Shown here: positions 5,984 through 13,202 of the stretch, in pieces
Layout of the letters: each line of letters begins with the position of its first letter
Position numbering within the stretch: the first letter of the stretch is position 1
Assembly (NCBI GenBank): GCA_045591565.1
Contig: JAZNTB010000040.1
Span: forward strand, 1 to 15,945
Origin: UBA1738 sp045591565
Lineage (GTDB): Bacteria > Bacillota > Clostridia > UBA1381
DNA length: 15,945 nt
Direction of reading: 5' to 3'
Notes under the pieces: model-generated
What the model was told of the DNA's origin: nothing
The model's input: only the letters and a program-made list of their open reading frames with translations
Database searches by the model: none
Position numbers and translations under genes: made by a program

Positions 5984-7420
5984 CTATTTACGCCATGCTG
6001 CCGGTGAGAAAAGCACCAACAGCGGGAATATTTCAAGTCTGCCAATCAACATATTGGCAATAAACACCAGCTTTGAAAGACCGGAAAATGCTGAAAAATT
6101 TTGCGTCGGACCTACTGCTGCAAGTCCGGGGCCTATATTATTAAGCGTTGCTGCAACTGATGTGAAGTTTGTTGTGAAATCGAAGTTATTAAGGCTTACA
6201 ATAAGCAGCGCGGTCACAAAAATTACAATGTATGCCGCCATATACACATTCACGATTCTAACAACCTCGTGTTCAACAGGTCTTGAGTTTAAGGTGATTT
6301 TTCGTGTGCTGTTCGGGTGAATGGCTGTGGTGAGCTCTTTAAATATGCTTTTCACGAAAATTATAATTCGCGAAACCTTTATTCCGCCACCGGTACTTCC
6401 CGCACAAGCACCGATAAACATCAAGGTGACGAGAATGGTCTTTGAAAGCTCAGGCCATTTATCAAAATCGGCAGTTGAATAGCCGGTTGTTGTTATAACT
6501 GCCGCCACCTGAAAGGCTGCATAACGAAGTGTGTCCCAGATGCTTTCAAAAAGTCCCAGGCAGTTGGCAGTAATAACAGCGATTGATAAAAGTATTATGC
6601 CAAGATATGTTTTTACTTCCTCGGAATGCAGCAAAGCCTTGAATTTCCTTAGAAGAAGCAGATAATAAAAGGAAAAATCAATGCCGAATAAAATCATAAA
6701 TATAGTGATGACATTCTGTACATAAGGTGTGTAGTCGGCACATCCGCTGTTTAAAATTCCAAACCCGCCTGTTCCTGCCGTTCCAAAGGAAAGGGTGATT
6801 GCCGAGAACGGGTCAAGACCTCCTGCGAGAAGGAAAAGTATTTCCAAAAGCGTGAGGCACAGATAGAGGATGTACAGGATTTTTGCTGTTGACTTTATCT
6901 TTGGTACCAGCTTGCTGACCGCAGGCCCCGGGCTTTCTGCCTTGATTAAGTAAAGGTTGTTTCCGCCCGACAAGGGGAGAAGTGCAACTAAAAGCACCAA
7001 AACTCCCATTCCGCCTATCCAGTGTGTAAAGCTGCGCCAGAAAAGAAGAGATTTCGGCAGAGCTTCAACATCGGTGAGGATTGACGCACCGGTAGTAGTG
7101 AAACCGGAAACGGTTTCAAAAAGGGCATCGACAAAATTCGGAATAAATCCCGACAGAAAGAAGGGAAGTGCGCCGAAGATACTCATAAAAATCCAGGAAA
7201 GTGCCACCGTGATAAAGCCTTCGCGTGCGTACATTGTACGATTTTTTGGCGTCTTTAAGGTAAGCGGAAGTCCGACGATAAGGCAAAGCGCTATACAAAA
7301 TGCGAAGAGCGGAAGATACGGCTCGCCGTATACCGCTGCGCAAATGAGAGGCAACAGCAGTGCTATTGCTTCAAAATTCAGCACCCAGCCGAGGGTATTA
7401 AATATTATTCTATAGTTCAT
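5984..7420 (-). CDS. trkH: TrkH-family potassium transporter membrane subunit (478 aa)
   Basis: This is the pore subunit of a Trk/Ktr potassium uptake system in the cytoplasmic membrane. Four selectivity-filter loops are visible: TTTGAS (about 108-113), TGGFG (217-221), TTTGYS (310-315) and NIGPG (428-432), each after a short pore helix and between hydrophobic segments. HWIGGMG (133-139) and CAGSTGGGIKVSR (339-351) are hallmarks of the family. Length is normal. GAGGGG before the ATG supports the start. The gene begins 13 nt after the trkA stop, forming a trkA-trkH operon, with the terminator at 5947-5977. Confidence 0.95.
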   Translation of the reverse strand: MNYRIIFNTLGWVLNFEAIALLLPLICAAVYGEPYLPLFAFCIALCLIVGLPLTLKTPKNRTMYAREGFITVALSWIFMSIFGALPFFLSGFIPNFVDALFETVSGFTTTGASILTDVEALPKSLLFWRSFTHWIGGMGVLVLLVALLPLSGGNNLYLIKAESPGPAVSKLVPKIKSTAKILYILYLCLTLLEILFLLAGGLDPFSAITLSFGTAGTGGFGILNSGCADYTPYVQNVITIFMILFGIDFSFYYLLLLRKFKALLHSEEVKTYLGIILLSIAVITANCLGLFESIWDTLRYAAFQVAAVITTTGYSTADFDKWPELSKTILVTLMFIGACAGSTGGGIKVSRIIIFVKSIFKELTTAIHPNSTRKITLNSRPVEHEVVRIVNVYMAAYIVIFVTALLIVSLNNFDFTTNFTSVAATLNNIGPGLAAVGPTQNFSAFSGLSKLVFIANMLIGRLEIFPLLVLFSPAAWRK

Positions 7421-7433
7421 ATCGGTTCCCCTC

Positions 7434-8792
7434 TTATTCCAGAATATCCTTTATATCCTTAAAGCCGGTGTGGGTGGTGACAACAATCACCGTGTCCCCT
7501 GCCTCGATAATATCGCGACCTCGCGGAATAATCACTTTTCCGCCGCGGTTTATGCAGGCAATCAGGATATTCTTTTTAAGGTTAAGCTTTTCAATAGAAA
7601 GACCTTCAATCGGAGAACCGTCGCAGATGCGGAACTCAAGCGCCTCCGCCTTGCCGTCTAAAATGAGGTGCATTGTTTCGATATTACTGCCGATTGAGTT
7701 ATTTTTTGCACGCACAAACTTTACAATGTAGTCAGCTGTAATATTCTTAGGATAAATTGTGGTGTCAAGGTCGAGGTTTGAGATTACCTCGTCATATGCA
7801 ATACGATTAATTTTTGTTATAAGCTTACCGTTTGTTTTACTTTTTGCGAAGAGGGAAAGAAGAATATTTTCCTCGTCTATATTTGTCATCGCAATAAAGG
7901 AGTCGGCATACTCTATGCCCTCCTCTAAAAGAACCCTGTTATCTGTTCCGTCGGCATTGATTATGGTTGCCTTCGGAAGAAGCTGGCAAAGCTCTTCGCT
8001 GCGCTCGGTATCAATCTCGATAAGCTTGACCTTTATGCCGGTCGCAAGCAGCTGCTTTGCAAGATAATATGCAATTTCACCGCCGCCGACAATCATAGCA
8101 TCCTTTACACGGCTTGTCTTAATGCCGAGCTGTTTGAAAAATTCCGCGCCGCTTTTTAAAGACGCAACAATGCTGATAAAATCGCCGCTTTTTAAGATAA
8201 AGTCACCACCCGGAATAAAGGCTTCCTCGCCTCTGGTGACGCCGCAGACAAGTATGTCGCAGTCAACCTTTTGACCGAGCTGTGCGATTTTCAGACCGTC
8301 AAGGATTGAGCCCTCCGGAATTTTGAATTTCAAGATTTCTACTCTGCCCTTGGCAAAGGTGTCTATCTGTATTGCCTGTGGGAATCTCAAAGCCCGCGCA
8401 ATTTCGGCTGCAGCAGCAAGCTCCGGATTAATAATCATTGCAAGACCGAGGTCTTCTTTGAAAAGCCTGAGGGCTTTGGCGTACTCCGGCTTTCTAACTC
8501 TTGCAATAGTCTGGCAGCCACCCGCCTTTTTCGCCATAAGGCAGGTGAGGAGATTAAGCTCGTCCGAGCCTGTTACAGCAATTAAAATATCCGCAGCCTC
8601 AATTCCTGCCTCGGTTAATGTATCAAGATCGGCGCAGCTTCCTGCAACGCCCATTATATCATACTGATTTATCAGGTCCTCTATAACCTTGCGGCGAAGG
8701 TCCACAACCGTTATATCGTGCTCTTTTTCAAGGCTAAGCTTTTCCGCAAGCTTTTGTCCTACCTTACCGCAGCCGACGATAATAATTTTCAT
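7434..8792 (-). CDS. trkA: TrkA, peripheral NAD-binding subunit of Trk potassium uptake (452 aa)
   Basis: This cytoplasmic gating protein binds nucleotides and opens TrkH. It has the doubled RCK layout of full-length TrkA. The first Rossmann fold opens with VGCGKVGQ and ends its second strand with the acidic VVD. The first TrkA-C domain covers about 140-220. A second Rossmann fold begins at VGGGEIAYYLA (about 235), with LIEID binding ribose. A second TrkA-C domain runs from about 370 to the end. Both nucleotide sites look intact. AAGGAG precedes the ATG by about 11 nt. It is the first gene of the operon with trkH and has its own promoter at 8831-8859. Confidence 0.95.
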   Translation of the reverse strand: MKIIIVGCGKVGQKLAEKLSLEKEHDITVVDLRRKVIEDLINQYDIMGVAGSCADLDTLTEAGIEAADILIAVTGSDELNLLTCLMAKKAGGCQTIARVRKPEYAKALRLFKEDLGLAMIINPELAAAAEIARALRFPQAIQIDTFAKGRVEILKFKIPEGSILDGLKIAQLGQKVDCDILVCGVTRGEEAFIPGGDFILKSGDFISIVASLKSGAEFFKQLGIKTSRVKDAMIVGGGEIAYYLAKQLLATGIKVKLIEIDTERSEELCQLLPKATIINADGTDNRVLLEEGIEYADSFIAMTNIDEENILLSLFAKSKTNGKLITKINRIAYDEVISNLDLDTTIYPKNITADYIVKFVRAKNNSIGSNIETMHLILDGKAEALEFRICDGSPIEGLSIEKLNLKKNILIACINRGGKVIIPRGRDIIEAGDTVIVVTTHTGFKDIKDILE

Positions 8793-8830
8793 TTTAATGT
8801 ATACTCCTTTTGTTATATACTTTCCACCTC

Positions 8831-8859
8831 ATTATAGCAGACAGAGTAGGAAAAATCAA
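8831..8859 (-). promoter_or_regulatory. Promoter of trkA-trkH
   Basis: TTGATT (8854-8859) and TATAAT (8831-8836) lie 17 nt apart on the minus strand, about 40 nt upstream of trkA. No riboswitch-like fold fits in the short leader. Confidence 0.75.
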
Positions 8860-8891
8860 GCAATATATATTTTATTATATCCCGTAATATC

Positions 8892-8922
8892 AAAAAAAAG
8901 CGTACAATTGTACGCTTTTTTG
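8892..8922 (-). terminator. Terminator of the D-Ala-D-Ala carboxypeptidase gene
   Basis: A fully palindromic hairpin has arms AGCGTAC and GTACGCT around AATT, flanked by A-run and T-run. It lies 8 nt after the stop of the carboxypeptidase gene and upstream of the trkA promoter, so it separates the two units. Confidence 0.92.
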
Positions 8923-8929
8923 CTGTTAC

Positions 8930-10066
8930 CTACTCTCCGGCTGCAAGCATCATCAGTATATCGGCAAAAACCTGTGCAAAACCCTTTTTTTCGACATCCT
9001 CGTCTGCCACTATATCTACGCTTGCTGTCCTGTTTCCGTTTTCGGAAAAGGTGATTTCGCCGACCTTATCTCCTTTTTTCACAGGCGCGATAATCGAGTC
9101 GTAAAAGACCACAGATTTTTCGATTTTGACAGGGTTTGCTTTTTCGCAAAGCACCGAATAGCTGTCGGCAGCAATGGTTGAAAGCTCATCCTTCACACCC
9201 TTGGAGATGGAAACCATACCTGTCGGTTCGCCTTTTTCGGTCTGCTTGTTAACGCTGTATCCCGAAAATCCGTAGTTTAAAAGTGTACTGGCAGAGGAGA
9301 ATCGGGTTTTTGTATCCGGTGCGCCTAAAATTACTGCAATAAGCTCCATTCCGTCACGCTCTGCAGTCGCAGAAAGGCAGCAGCCCGCCTTGGAGGTTGA
9401 ACCGGTTTTAAGCCCTGTTGCTCCGCTATAAAAGCGTATCAGCTTATTTGTATTTGCAAGCTCGAATTTGCCGTCACGGAGTGAGTCGGTCCATATCTTG
9501 GTATATTCAAAAACCTTTTTGTGCCGTATAAGCTCACGGGACATTATCGCAACATCCCGTGCCGTGGAGAACTGACCGTCAGCATCAAGCCCGTTGGTGT
9601 TCAAAAAAACCGTGCCATCCATTCCAAGCTCGCCCGCACGCTTATTCATCAGTTCAACGAATGCCGCCTCGCTGCCCGCAATATGCTCCGCCATAGCAAC
9701 GCAGCCGTCGTTGGCACTTGCCACCGCAATTCCCTTCATCATATCATGAACGCTAAGCTGCTCACCGGTTTCCAAAAACATCGTGGAACCGCCATAGCTG
9801 TTTGCATTTTCGCTGACAGTTACCATATCGCTAAAGGCAAGTGCGCCGCTTTCTATGCGCTCCATAATGAGCAACATCGTCATAATCTTGGTGACGCTTG
9901 CTATCGGCAGATGCTCGTCGGCGTTCTGTTCATAAAGAATTTTCCCTGTCGATGCCTCCATCAATATCGAGGATTTTACGCCGGGCGTCAAGTCCTCGGC
10001 AAAAGCGCACGGGGAGAGTATATTAAGAAAAATCGCAAAAATCAATGTAAAAACTGTTCTTTTCAA
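8930..10066 (-). CDS. dacF: D-alanyl-D-alanine carboxypeptidase (S11, PBP5/DacF-like), TTG start
   Basis: This low-molecular-weight penicillin-binding protein trims the terminal D-Ala from peptidoglycan stem peptides outside the membrane. A signal peptide spans about 1-23 (cleavage after AFA). The three catalytic motifs are intact: S57-VT-K60, S117-A-N119 and K220-T-G222. The C-terminal PBP5-type beta domain follows, and the end (about 360-378) is an amphipathic helix for membrane attachment. The start codon is TTG with GGAAGGTGG 6 nt upstream, and no better in-frame ATG exists near the signal peptide. That ribosome site is the 3' arm of a 14-bp hairpin (10068-10114). Whether it is the vegetative dacA or the sporulation dacF type cannot be decided, so the symbol is tentative. 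Confidence 0.92.
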   Translation of the reverse strand: MKRTVFTLIFAIFLNILSPCAFAEDLTPGVKSSILMEASTGKILYEQNADEHLPIASVTKIMTMLLIMERIESGALAFSDMVTVSENANSYGGSTMFLETGEQLSVHDMMKGIAVASANDGCVAMAEHIAGSEAAFVELMNKRAGELGMDGTVFLNTNGLDADGQFSTARDVAIMSRELIRHKKVFEYTKIWTDSLRDGKFELANTNKLIRFYSGATGLKTGSTSKAGCCLSATAERDGMELIAVILGAPDTKTRFSSASTLLNYGFSGYSVNKQTEKGEPTGMVSISKGVKDELSTIAADSYSVLCEKANPVKIEKSVVFYDSIIAPVKKGDKVGEITFSENGNRTASVDIVADEDVEKKGFAQVFADILMMLAAGE

Positions 10067-10067
10067 G

Positions 10068-10114
10068 AAAACCCACCTTCCTTTTTATCAAATCTATTCC
10101 GGAAGGTGGGTTTT
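10068..10114 (-). terminator. Terminator of the serine dehydratase gene that also hides the next ribosome site
   Basis: On the minus strand AAAACCCACCTTCC (10114-10101), a 19-nt loop, and GGAAGGTGGGTTTT (10081-10068) form a perfect 14-bp stem, 5 nt after the serine dehydratase stop. The 3' arm contains the Shine-Dalgarno sequence of the carboxypeptidase gene, whose TTG start follows at once. Read-through RNA would thus have that site sequestered. Confidence 0.75.
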
Positions 10115-10119
10115 TATGA

Positions 10120-11553
10120 CTAATAAAGCTTTGCGAGGCCACCCTCGCTGGTTTCGCGGTAGCTGTGCGACATATCCTTGCCGGTTTCGTACATTGTTTT
10201 TACCACCAGGTCGAAGGAAATTTTACGGCTGTCACTTAAAAAGTTCGCAAGTGATACCGCATTTATGGCACGCATCGCCGCTACGGCATTTCGCTCGATG
10301 CACGGAATTTGAACAAGCGAGTGAATGGGGTCGCAGGTAAGTCCCAAATGGTGCTCCATTGCAACCTCTGCCGCATATTCTATCTGCTCTAAGTTCATCC
10401 CCAAAAGCTCGGCAAGCGCAGCTGCAGCCATTGAGCATGCGCTGCCTATCTCTGCCTGACAGCCACATTCGGCACCGCTGATGGATGCGTTAGTCTTGAT
10501 TATGTTTCCAATAACCCCTGCTGTGGCAAGGGCTTTTACGATATCATCATCCGAAAAGCCTCTGCGCTCCTGCTGATAATACAAAACCGCCGGCAAAACT
10601 CCCGATGCACCGCAGGTAGGAGCGGTTACTACAAGTCCGCTTGATGCGTTCTGCTCGCTTACAGCGAAGGCATACGCACAAACAAGTCTGTTCTGTCTTG
10701 TTTCGGAGCTTTCGTCGATGTGGTGGTGATTAAAAAGGTATCCTGCCTTTTTCTTCACATCAAGACCGCCCGGAAGCGTTCCCGAGGAAGAAAGTCCGTC
10801 GGATATGCTTTTTTTCATACAGTCCCACACCTCATGCAGATGCTCAAAAACCTCCATACCCTCGCAGTGCTGTACATATTGCCAGATGCGCAGCTTGTGA
10901 TTGCGGCAATACTGCGCAATCTGTGAGAAGGTAGTAAGCTCATAAACCGCCGGCGCTTCCTTTATCCGCCGTCCTTCTACAACAAACTTCCCTCCGCCTA
11001 CGCTGAGCACCCGCCAGTGACCTGTCTGCGTACCGCTTGTATATGCGTAGCAGTCCATAGTATTGGGGTGGGGGATGTTTTTTTCTTCGTTATTAAATAT
11101 GATGGCGTGCTCTGTGCTTTGGAATACGCGGTTTATCACATGCTCTGTCATATGTCCCTTGCCCATTTTTGCAAGGGAGCCATAAAGAATAATTTCAAAA
11201 TAGTCCGCGCCGAGGTTCTCCTCTCGGAACATAATACAAGCCTTTTCAGGAGCCATTGAATGTGAGCTTGACGGCCCTCTGCCGATACGGTAAAGCTCAC
11301 GAAGCGATTCCATTCCGCCCTGCGGTTTCCATGTATGAACCTCGGCTGTTGGTTGCTCGGCAACTAAGGCATCAAGCGGAATTTTAAAGACCTGCGAAAG
11401 CTTCAGGCAGGTTTCGGTGCTTGGATAGGAAAGCCCGTTTTCCCACTTGGAAACGGCACGGTTGCTCACGCCGACTCTATCGCCAAGCTCCTTCTGCGAA
11501 AGCTTTAGGCGTATACGGTTTTCATATATTCGCTGCGAAATCAAGTTGGTCAT
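10120..11553 (-). CDS. sdaA: L-serine dehydratase (iron-sulfur type) fused to an N-terminal Cro/CI helix-turn-helix
   Basis: The enzyme deaminates L-serine to pyruvate and ammonia with an oxygen-sensitive [4Fe-4S] cluster. Residues about 82-240 are the beta-type domain, with the substrate motif GPSSSHS (93-99). Residues about 250-477 are the catalytic alpha domain. Likely cluster ligands are C314 (PTCGASG), C365 (GCQAEIG) and C373 (ACSMAA). Residues 6-65 are an added XRE helix-turn-helix (LSQKELGDRVGVSNRAVSKWENG), absent from ordinary SdaA. They are joined by a short linker with no frameshift sign. AAGGGGGG before the ATG fits a fused product. The gene starts 14 nt after the S24 repressor gene and shares its transcript. 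Serine-responsive regulation by the fused domain is plausible but unproven. Confidence 0.92.
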   Translation of the reverse strand: MTNLISQRIYENRIRLKLSQKELGDRVGVSNRAVSKWENGLSYPSTETCLKLSQVFKIPLDALVAEQPTAEVHTWKPQGGMESLRELYRIGRGPSSSHSMAPEKACIMFREENLGADYFEIILYGSLAKMGKGHMTEHVINRVFQSTEHAIIFNNEEKNIPHPNTMDCYAYTSGTQTGHWRVLSVGGGKFVVEGRRIKEAPAVYELTTFSQIAQYCRNHKLRIWQYVQHCEGMEVFEHLHEVWDCMKKSISDGLSSSGTLPGGLDVKKKAGYLFNHHHIDESSETRQNRLVCAYAFAVSEQNASSGLVVTAPTCGASGVLPAVLYYQQERRGFSDDDIVKALATAGVIGNIIKTNASISGAECGCQAEIGSACSMAAAALAELLGMNLEQIEYAAEVAMEHHLGLTCDPIHSLVQIPCIERNAVAAMRAINAVSLANFLSDSRKISFDLVVKTMYETGKDMSHSYRETSEGGLAKLY

Positions 11554-11567
11554 ACCGATGCCCCCCT

Positions 11568-12212
11568 TTAGCGAACCAGACTTGTGAAAGCTACAGCTTT
11601 ACCGAGTACCCTGATATGGTCAAGCTCCTCATCTGTATACACCATGGGGCGGTATGTAGGATTTTCTGCCTGAAGGACTACCTGATTAATCTCTTTATAA
11701 TAGAAAAACCGCTTTAGGGTGACTTCTTCGTCATTTACAATAACGGCGGCAATTTCGCCGTTTTCCACCATTTCCTGCTGGCGAATGAAAACAACATCGC
11801 CGTCAAAAATGCGCGCATTTATCATGCTGTCCCCTTGCGCCTTGAGGCAGAAATCTGCATCTATATCGCCCGATGCCTCAATATATGATTCATACCCCTC
11901 ATCATTCATAATCGGCTCGCCGCAGGCGACTTTACCCAGCATCGGATAGCGTCTTTTGAGCACAGGCCGGAGTCCGAATTTAGCAAAGGTATCCTCATCA
12001 ACTATAGCATCGCCCAGAGTATGGTCTACAAGATAGTCGATTGACACATTAAAATAAGAGGCAATATCCTTTAAAACTGTTTTGGTTTTCGGCATACGCT
12101 TGCCTTGTTCATACATTCCTATCGTGCTTTTGGATACGCCGATGGCGTTTGCAAGCTGTTCCTGCGAAAGTCCTGCCTTTTCTCTTAAAAATCTAAGCTT
12201 CTCGTCAAACAT
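11568..12212 (-). CDS. CI/LexA-like repressor: XRE helix-turn-helix plus S24 self-cleavage domain (214 aa)
   Basis: The N-terminal DNA-binding domain (about 3-62) contains LSQEQLANAIGVSKSTIGMYEQG. The C-terminal S24 domain carries the catalytic dyad S129 (QGDSM) and K167 (VTLKRF). The expected cleavage site is C97-G98 in KVACGEP, Cys replacing the usual Ala. Such repressors cleave themselves on RecA filaments and release phage promoters. The ATG at 12212 is preferred since GGGAGGT lies 6 nt upstream; a TTG at 12227 would place that site inside the gene. Its promoter (12241-12269) and the divergent phage promoter both hold CAC-N5-GTG sites. Downstream, the serine dehydratase gene is in the same operon. 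It could be a phage repressor or a host regulator adopted by the phage. Confidence 0.93.
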   Translation of the reverse strand: MFDEKLRFLREKAGLSQEQLANAIGVSKSTIGMYEQGKRMPKTKTVLKDIASYFNVSIDYLVDHTLGDAIVDEDTFAKFGLRPVLKRRYPMLGKVACGEPIMNDEGYESYIEASGDIDADFCLKAQGDSMINARIFDGDVVFIRQQEMVENGEIAAVIVNDEEVTLKRFFYYKEINQVVLQAENPTYRPMVYTDEELDHIRVLGKAVAFTSLVR

Positions 12213-12240
12213 ATCTATACCTCCCAATATTCATAACTCA

Positions 12241-12269
12241 ATTCTACTACACAAAGCGTGGACTGTCAA
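12241..12269 (-). promoter_or_regulatory. Promoter of the S24 repressor and serine dehydratase operon
   Basis: On the minus strand TTGACA (12264-12269) and TAGAAT (12241-12246) are separated by 17 nt. A CACGCTTTGTG operator copy (12250-12260) fills the spacer, which suggests autorepression. Confidence 0.85.
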
Positions 12270-12380
12270 GTGAAACACAAAATGTGTACAAAACTTTGTA
12301 AATAATATACAAATATTGGAAAAAGCTATTGACAAAACCACATAAAGTGGTTATAATAGTGCAAAAGTACACAGAATGTG
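12250..12380. promoter_or_regulatory. Operator region: four CAC-N5-GTG sites
   Basis: Four dyads share CAC-N5-GTG: CACAAAGCGTG (12250-12260), CACAAAATGTG (12276-12286), CACATAAAGTG (12339-12349) and CACAGAATGTG (12370-12380). The second and fourth extend to ACACA-N3-TGTGT. The first sits in the spacer of the leftward promoter, the third in the spacer of the rightward promoter, and the fourth just past its start point. A different palindrome, TACAAA-AC-TTTGTA, lies at 12287-12300. The S24 repressor is the obvious binder. Confidence 0.75.
12329..12357 (+). promoter_or_regulatory. Consensus promoter of the phage early/packaging operon
   Basis: TTGACA (12329-12334) and TATAAT (12352-12357), both perfect, are separated by 17 nt. 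The spacer carries AACCAC-N5-GTGGTT, a repressor site. Transcription should begin near 12364 and reach the 64-aa gene. Confidence 0.9.
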
Positions 12381-12421
12381 TTCTAAAGGCATGAGCAAAT
12401 ATAACTTTAAAGGAGAGTAAA

Positions 12422-12616
12422 ATGAATTTTTTTGACGAGGTGATGAAGTTAGAACGACAGCGCACAATGAACTATGCAGGCGATATTCCGGATAGTGATG
12501 AAGTGCAGTGCCCAATATGCGGAAGCGTGGAGTGGGGGTTTTTGTTAAAGGACTGTCACGGGGATATGGTTGGCTGTCAGGATTGTGTGACAAAGGTGTA
12601 TTCACCGGATTTATAA
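12422..12616 (+). CDS. Small zinc-ribbon-like phage protein (64 aa)
   Basis: First gene to the right of the repressor. AAAGGAGA precedes the ATG by about 6 nt. Two cysteine pairs, C30-PI-C33 and C52-QD-C55, with C45 and H46 between them, form a likely zinc ribbon after an acidic N-terminal helix. No wider family is recognised. The position suggests a regulatory or host-takeover role, but nothing in the sequence shows it. Confidence 0.75.
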   Translation: MNFFDEVMKLERQRTMNYAGDIPDSDEVQCPICGSVEWGFLLKDCHGDMVGCQDCVTKVYSPDL

Positions 12617-12649
12617 ACAGTTTCAACAGCATTTTAAAGAGGTGATTTG

Positions 12650-13051
12650 ATGACGAAGGAAGAATTGATGCAGGTTTATTATATGGACAAGGAAATTGCC
12701 GCTTGGAAGGAAGAGCTTGAAAAGATAACAATGCGTGCCCAGCCCTCGGCGGTGAGGTTTGGCGGTTTTTGCAAAAGCAAGGGAAAGCCGGCAGATAAAA
12801 CAGCCGATATCGCGACGGAGCTGGCAGAAACAGAAAGAAAAATCCGCGAAAAGCTCGTCGAGCTTGAGAGGGAAAGAATTAAAGTTATGAACTATATCCT
12901 GAACATCGAGGACCCGCAGACTCGATTAATTTTTAAACTAAGATGTCTTAATCTTCTGAGCTGGAACGCCGTTGCAGACCGAGTCGGAGGCATGAATTCC
13001 GAGGATTCAGTTAAAAAAAGATTTTACAGGCACTTGAAAAATTGCGGCTAA
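12650..13051 (+). CDS. Phage late-regulator-like protein (sigma-region-4/ArpU/Xpf-like, 133 aa)
   Basis: The first two thirds are charged and largely helical, probably a coiled coil (about 65-85, rich in Glu, Lys and Arg). The C-terminal third (about 88-130) reads DPQTRLIFKLRCLNLLSW then NAVADRVGGMNSEDSVKKRFYRHL, which is the shape of a sigma-70 region 4 helix-turn-helix. Proteins of this type (DUF1492, ArpU, PBSX Xpf) sit before the terminase genes of Firmicute phages and turn on late transcription. That fits its place here exactly. The ATG at 12650 follows GAGGTG by 5 nt; an in-frame TTG just before it is less likely. Identity as a late activator is inferred from shape and position. Confidence 0.75.
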   Translation: MTKEELMQVYYMDKEIAAWKEELEKITMRAQPSAVRFGGFCKSKGKPADKTADIATELAETERKIREKLVELERERIKVMNYILNIEDPQTRLIFKLRCLNLLSWNAVADRVGGMNSEDSVKKRFYRHLKNCG

Positions 13052-13061
13052 AATTTAAGTT

Positions 13062-13099
13062 GTCCCACATGTCACGCCAAAACATGATAGCATGATAGC
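13062..13099 (+). promoter_or_regulatory. Candidate late promoter with direct repeats
   Basis: GTCCC (13062-13066) and GTCAC (13071-13075) repeat with a 9-bp step, about one helical turn. Tandem copies of ATGATAGC (13084-13099) give two -10-like TGATAG boxes; the second lies 16 nt after the GTCACG motif. No sigma-A promoter is evident before the terminase genes. A site for the sigma-like protein just upstream is the natural reading. Confidence 0.4.
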
Positions 13100-13103
13100 G
13101 TGG

Positions 13104-13133
13104 AAAGCAGGCGGCCGGCAGTCCTGCTTTTTT
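13104..13133 (+). terminator. Terminator after the late-regulator gene
   Basis: AAAGCAGG (13104-13111) pairs with CCTGCTTT (13123-13130) around an 11-nt loop, and the T-run continues to 13133. It would end early transcripts from the promoter at 12329. A second, longer hairpin begins within its T-run. Confidence 0.7.
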
Positions 13134-13168
13134 ACTGTATAGGAAACTTCGTTCCTATACAGTAAAAA
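13129..13168. repeat. Perfect 17-bp inverted repeat with ACTTCG loop
   Basis: TTTTTACTGTATAGGAA and its exact complement flank a 6-nt ACTTCG loop. The hairpin is symmetric with T and A runs at both ends, so it could act as a terminator (better for minus-strand transcripts, whose 3' arm also ends in T) or be a small dispersed palindromic element. Confidence 0.8.
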
Positions 13169-13202
13169 CTTTAATTATATTGCCGTGCAATTTTTTTGAA
13201 AA

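Noticed and set aside
5888..6005. Cysteine-rich frame (VCGNCGVEY...) that looks like a zinc ribbon
   Set aside because: No ATG, no ribosome site, and it runs straight through the bidirectional terminator and into trkH antisense.
7470..8667. Plus-strand frames across trkA
   Set aside because: Antisense shadows of a gene with intact RCK motifs; no starts with ribosome sites.
13084..13099. Start of a CRISPR-like repeat
   Set aside because: Only two tandem 8-mers with no spacers; no repeat-spacer pattern occurs anywhere in the window.
13129..13168. FRT-like recombination site
   Set aside because: The arms share GTATAGGAA and CTTC with FRT, but the order, loop and spacing differ. A simple hairpin explains it.
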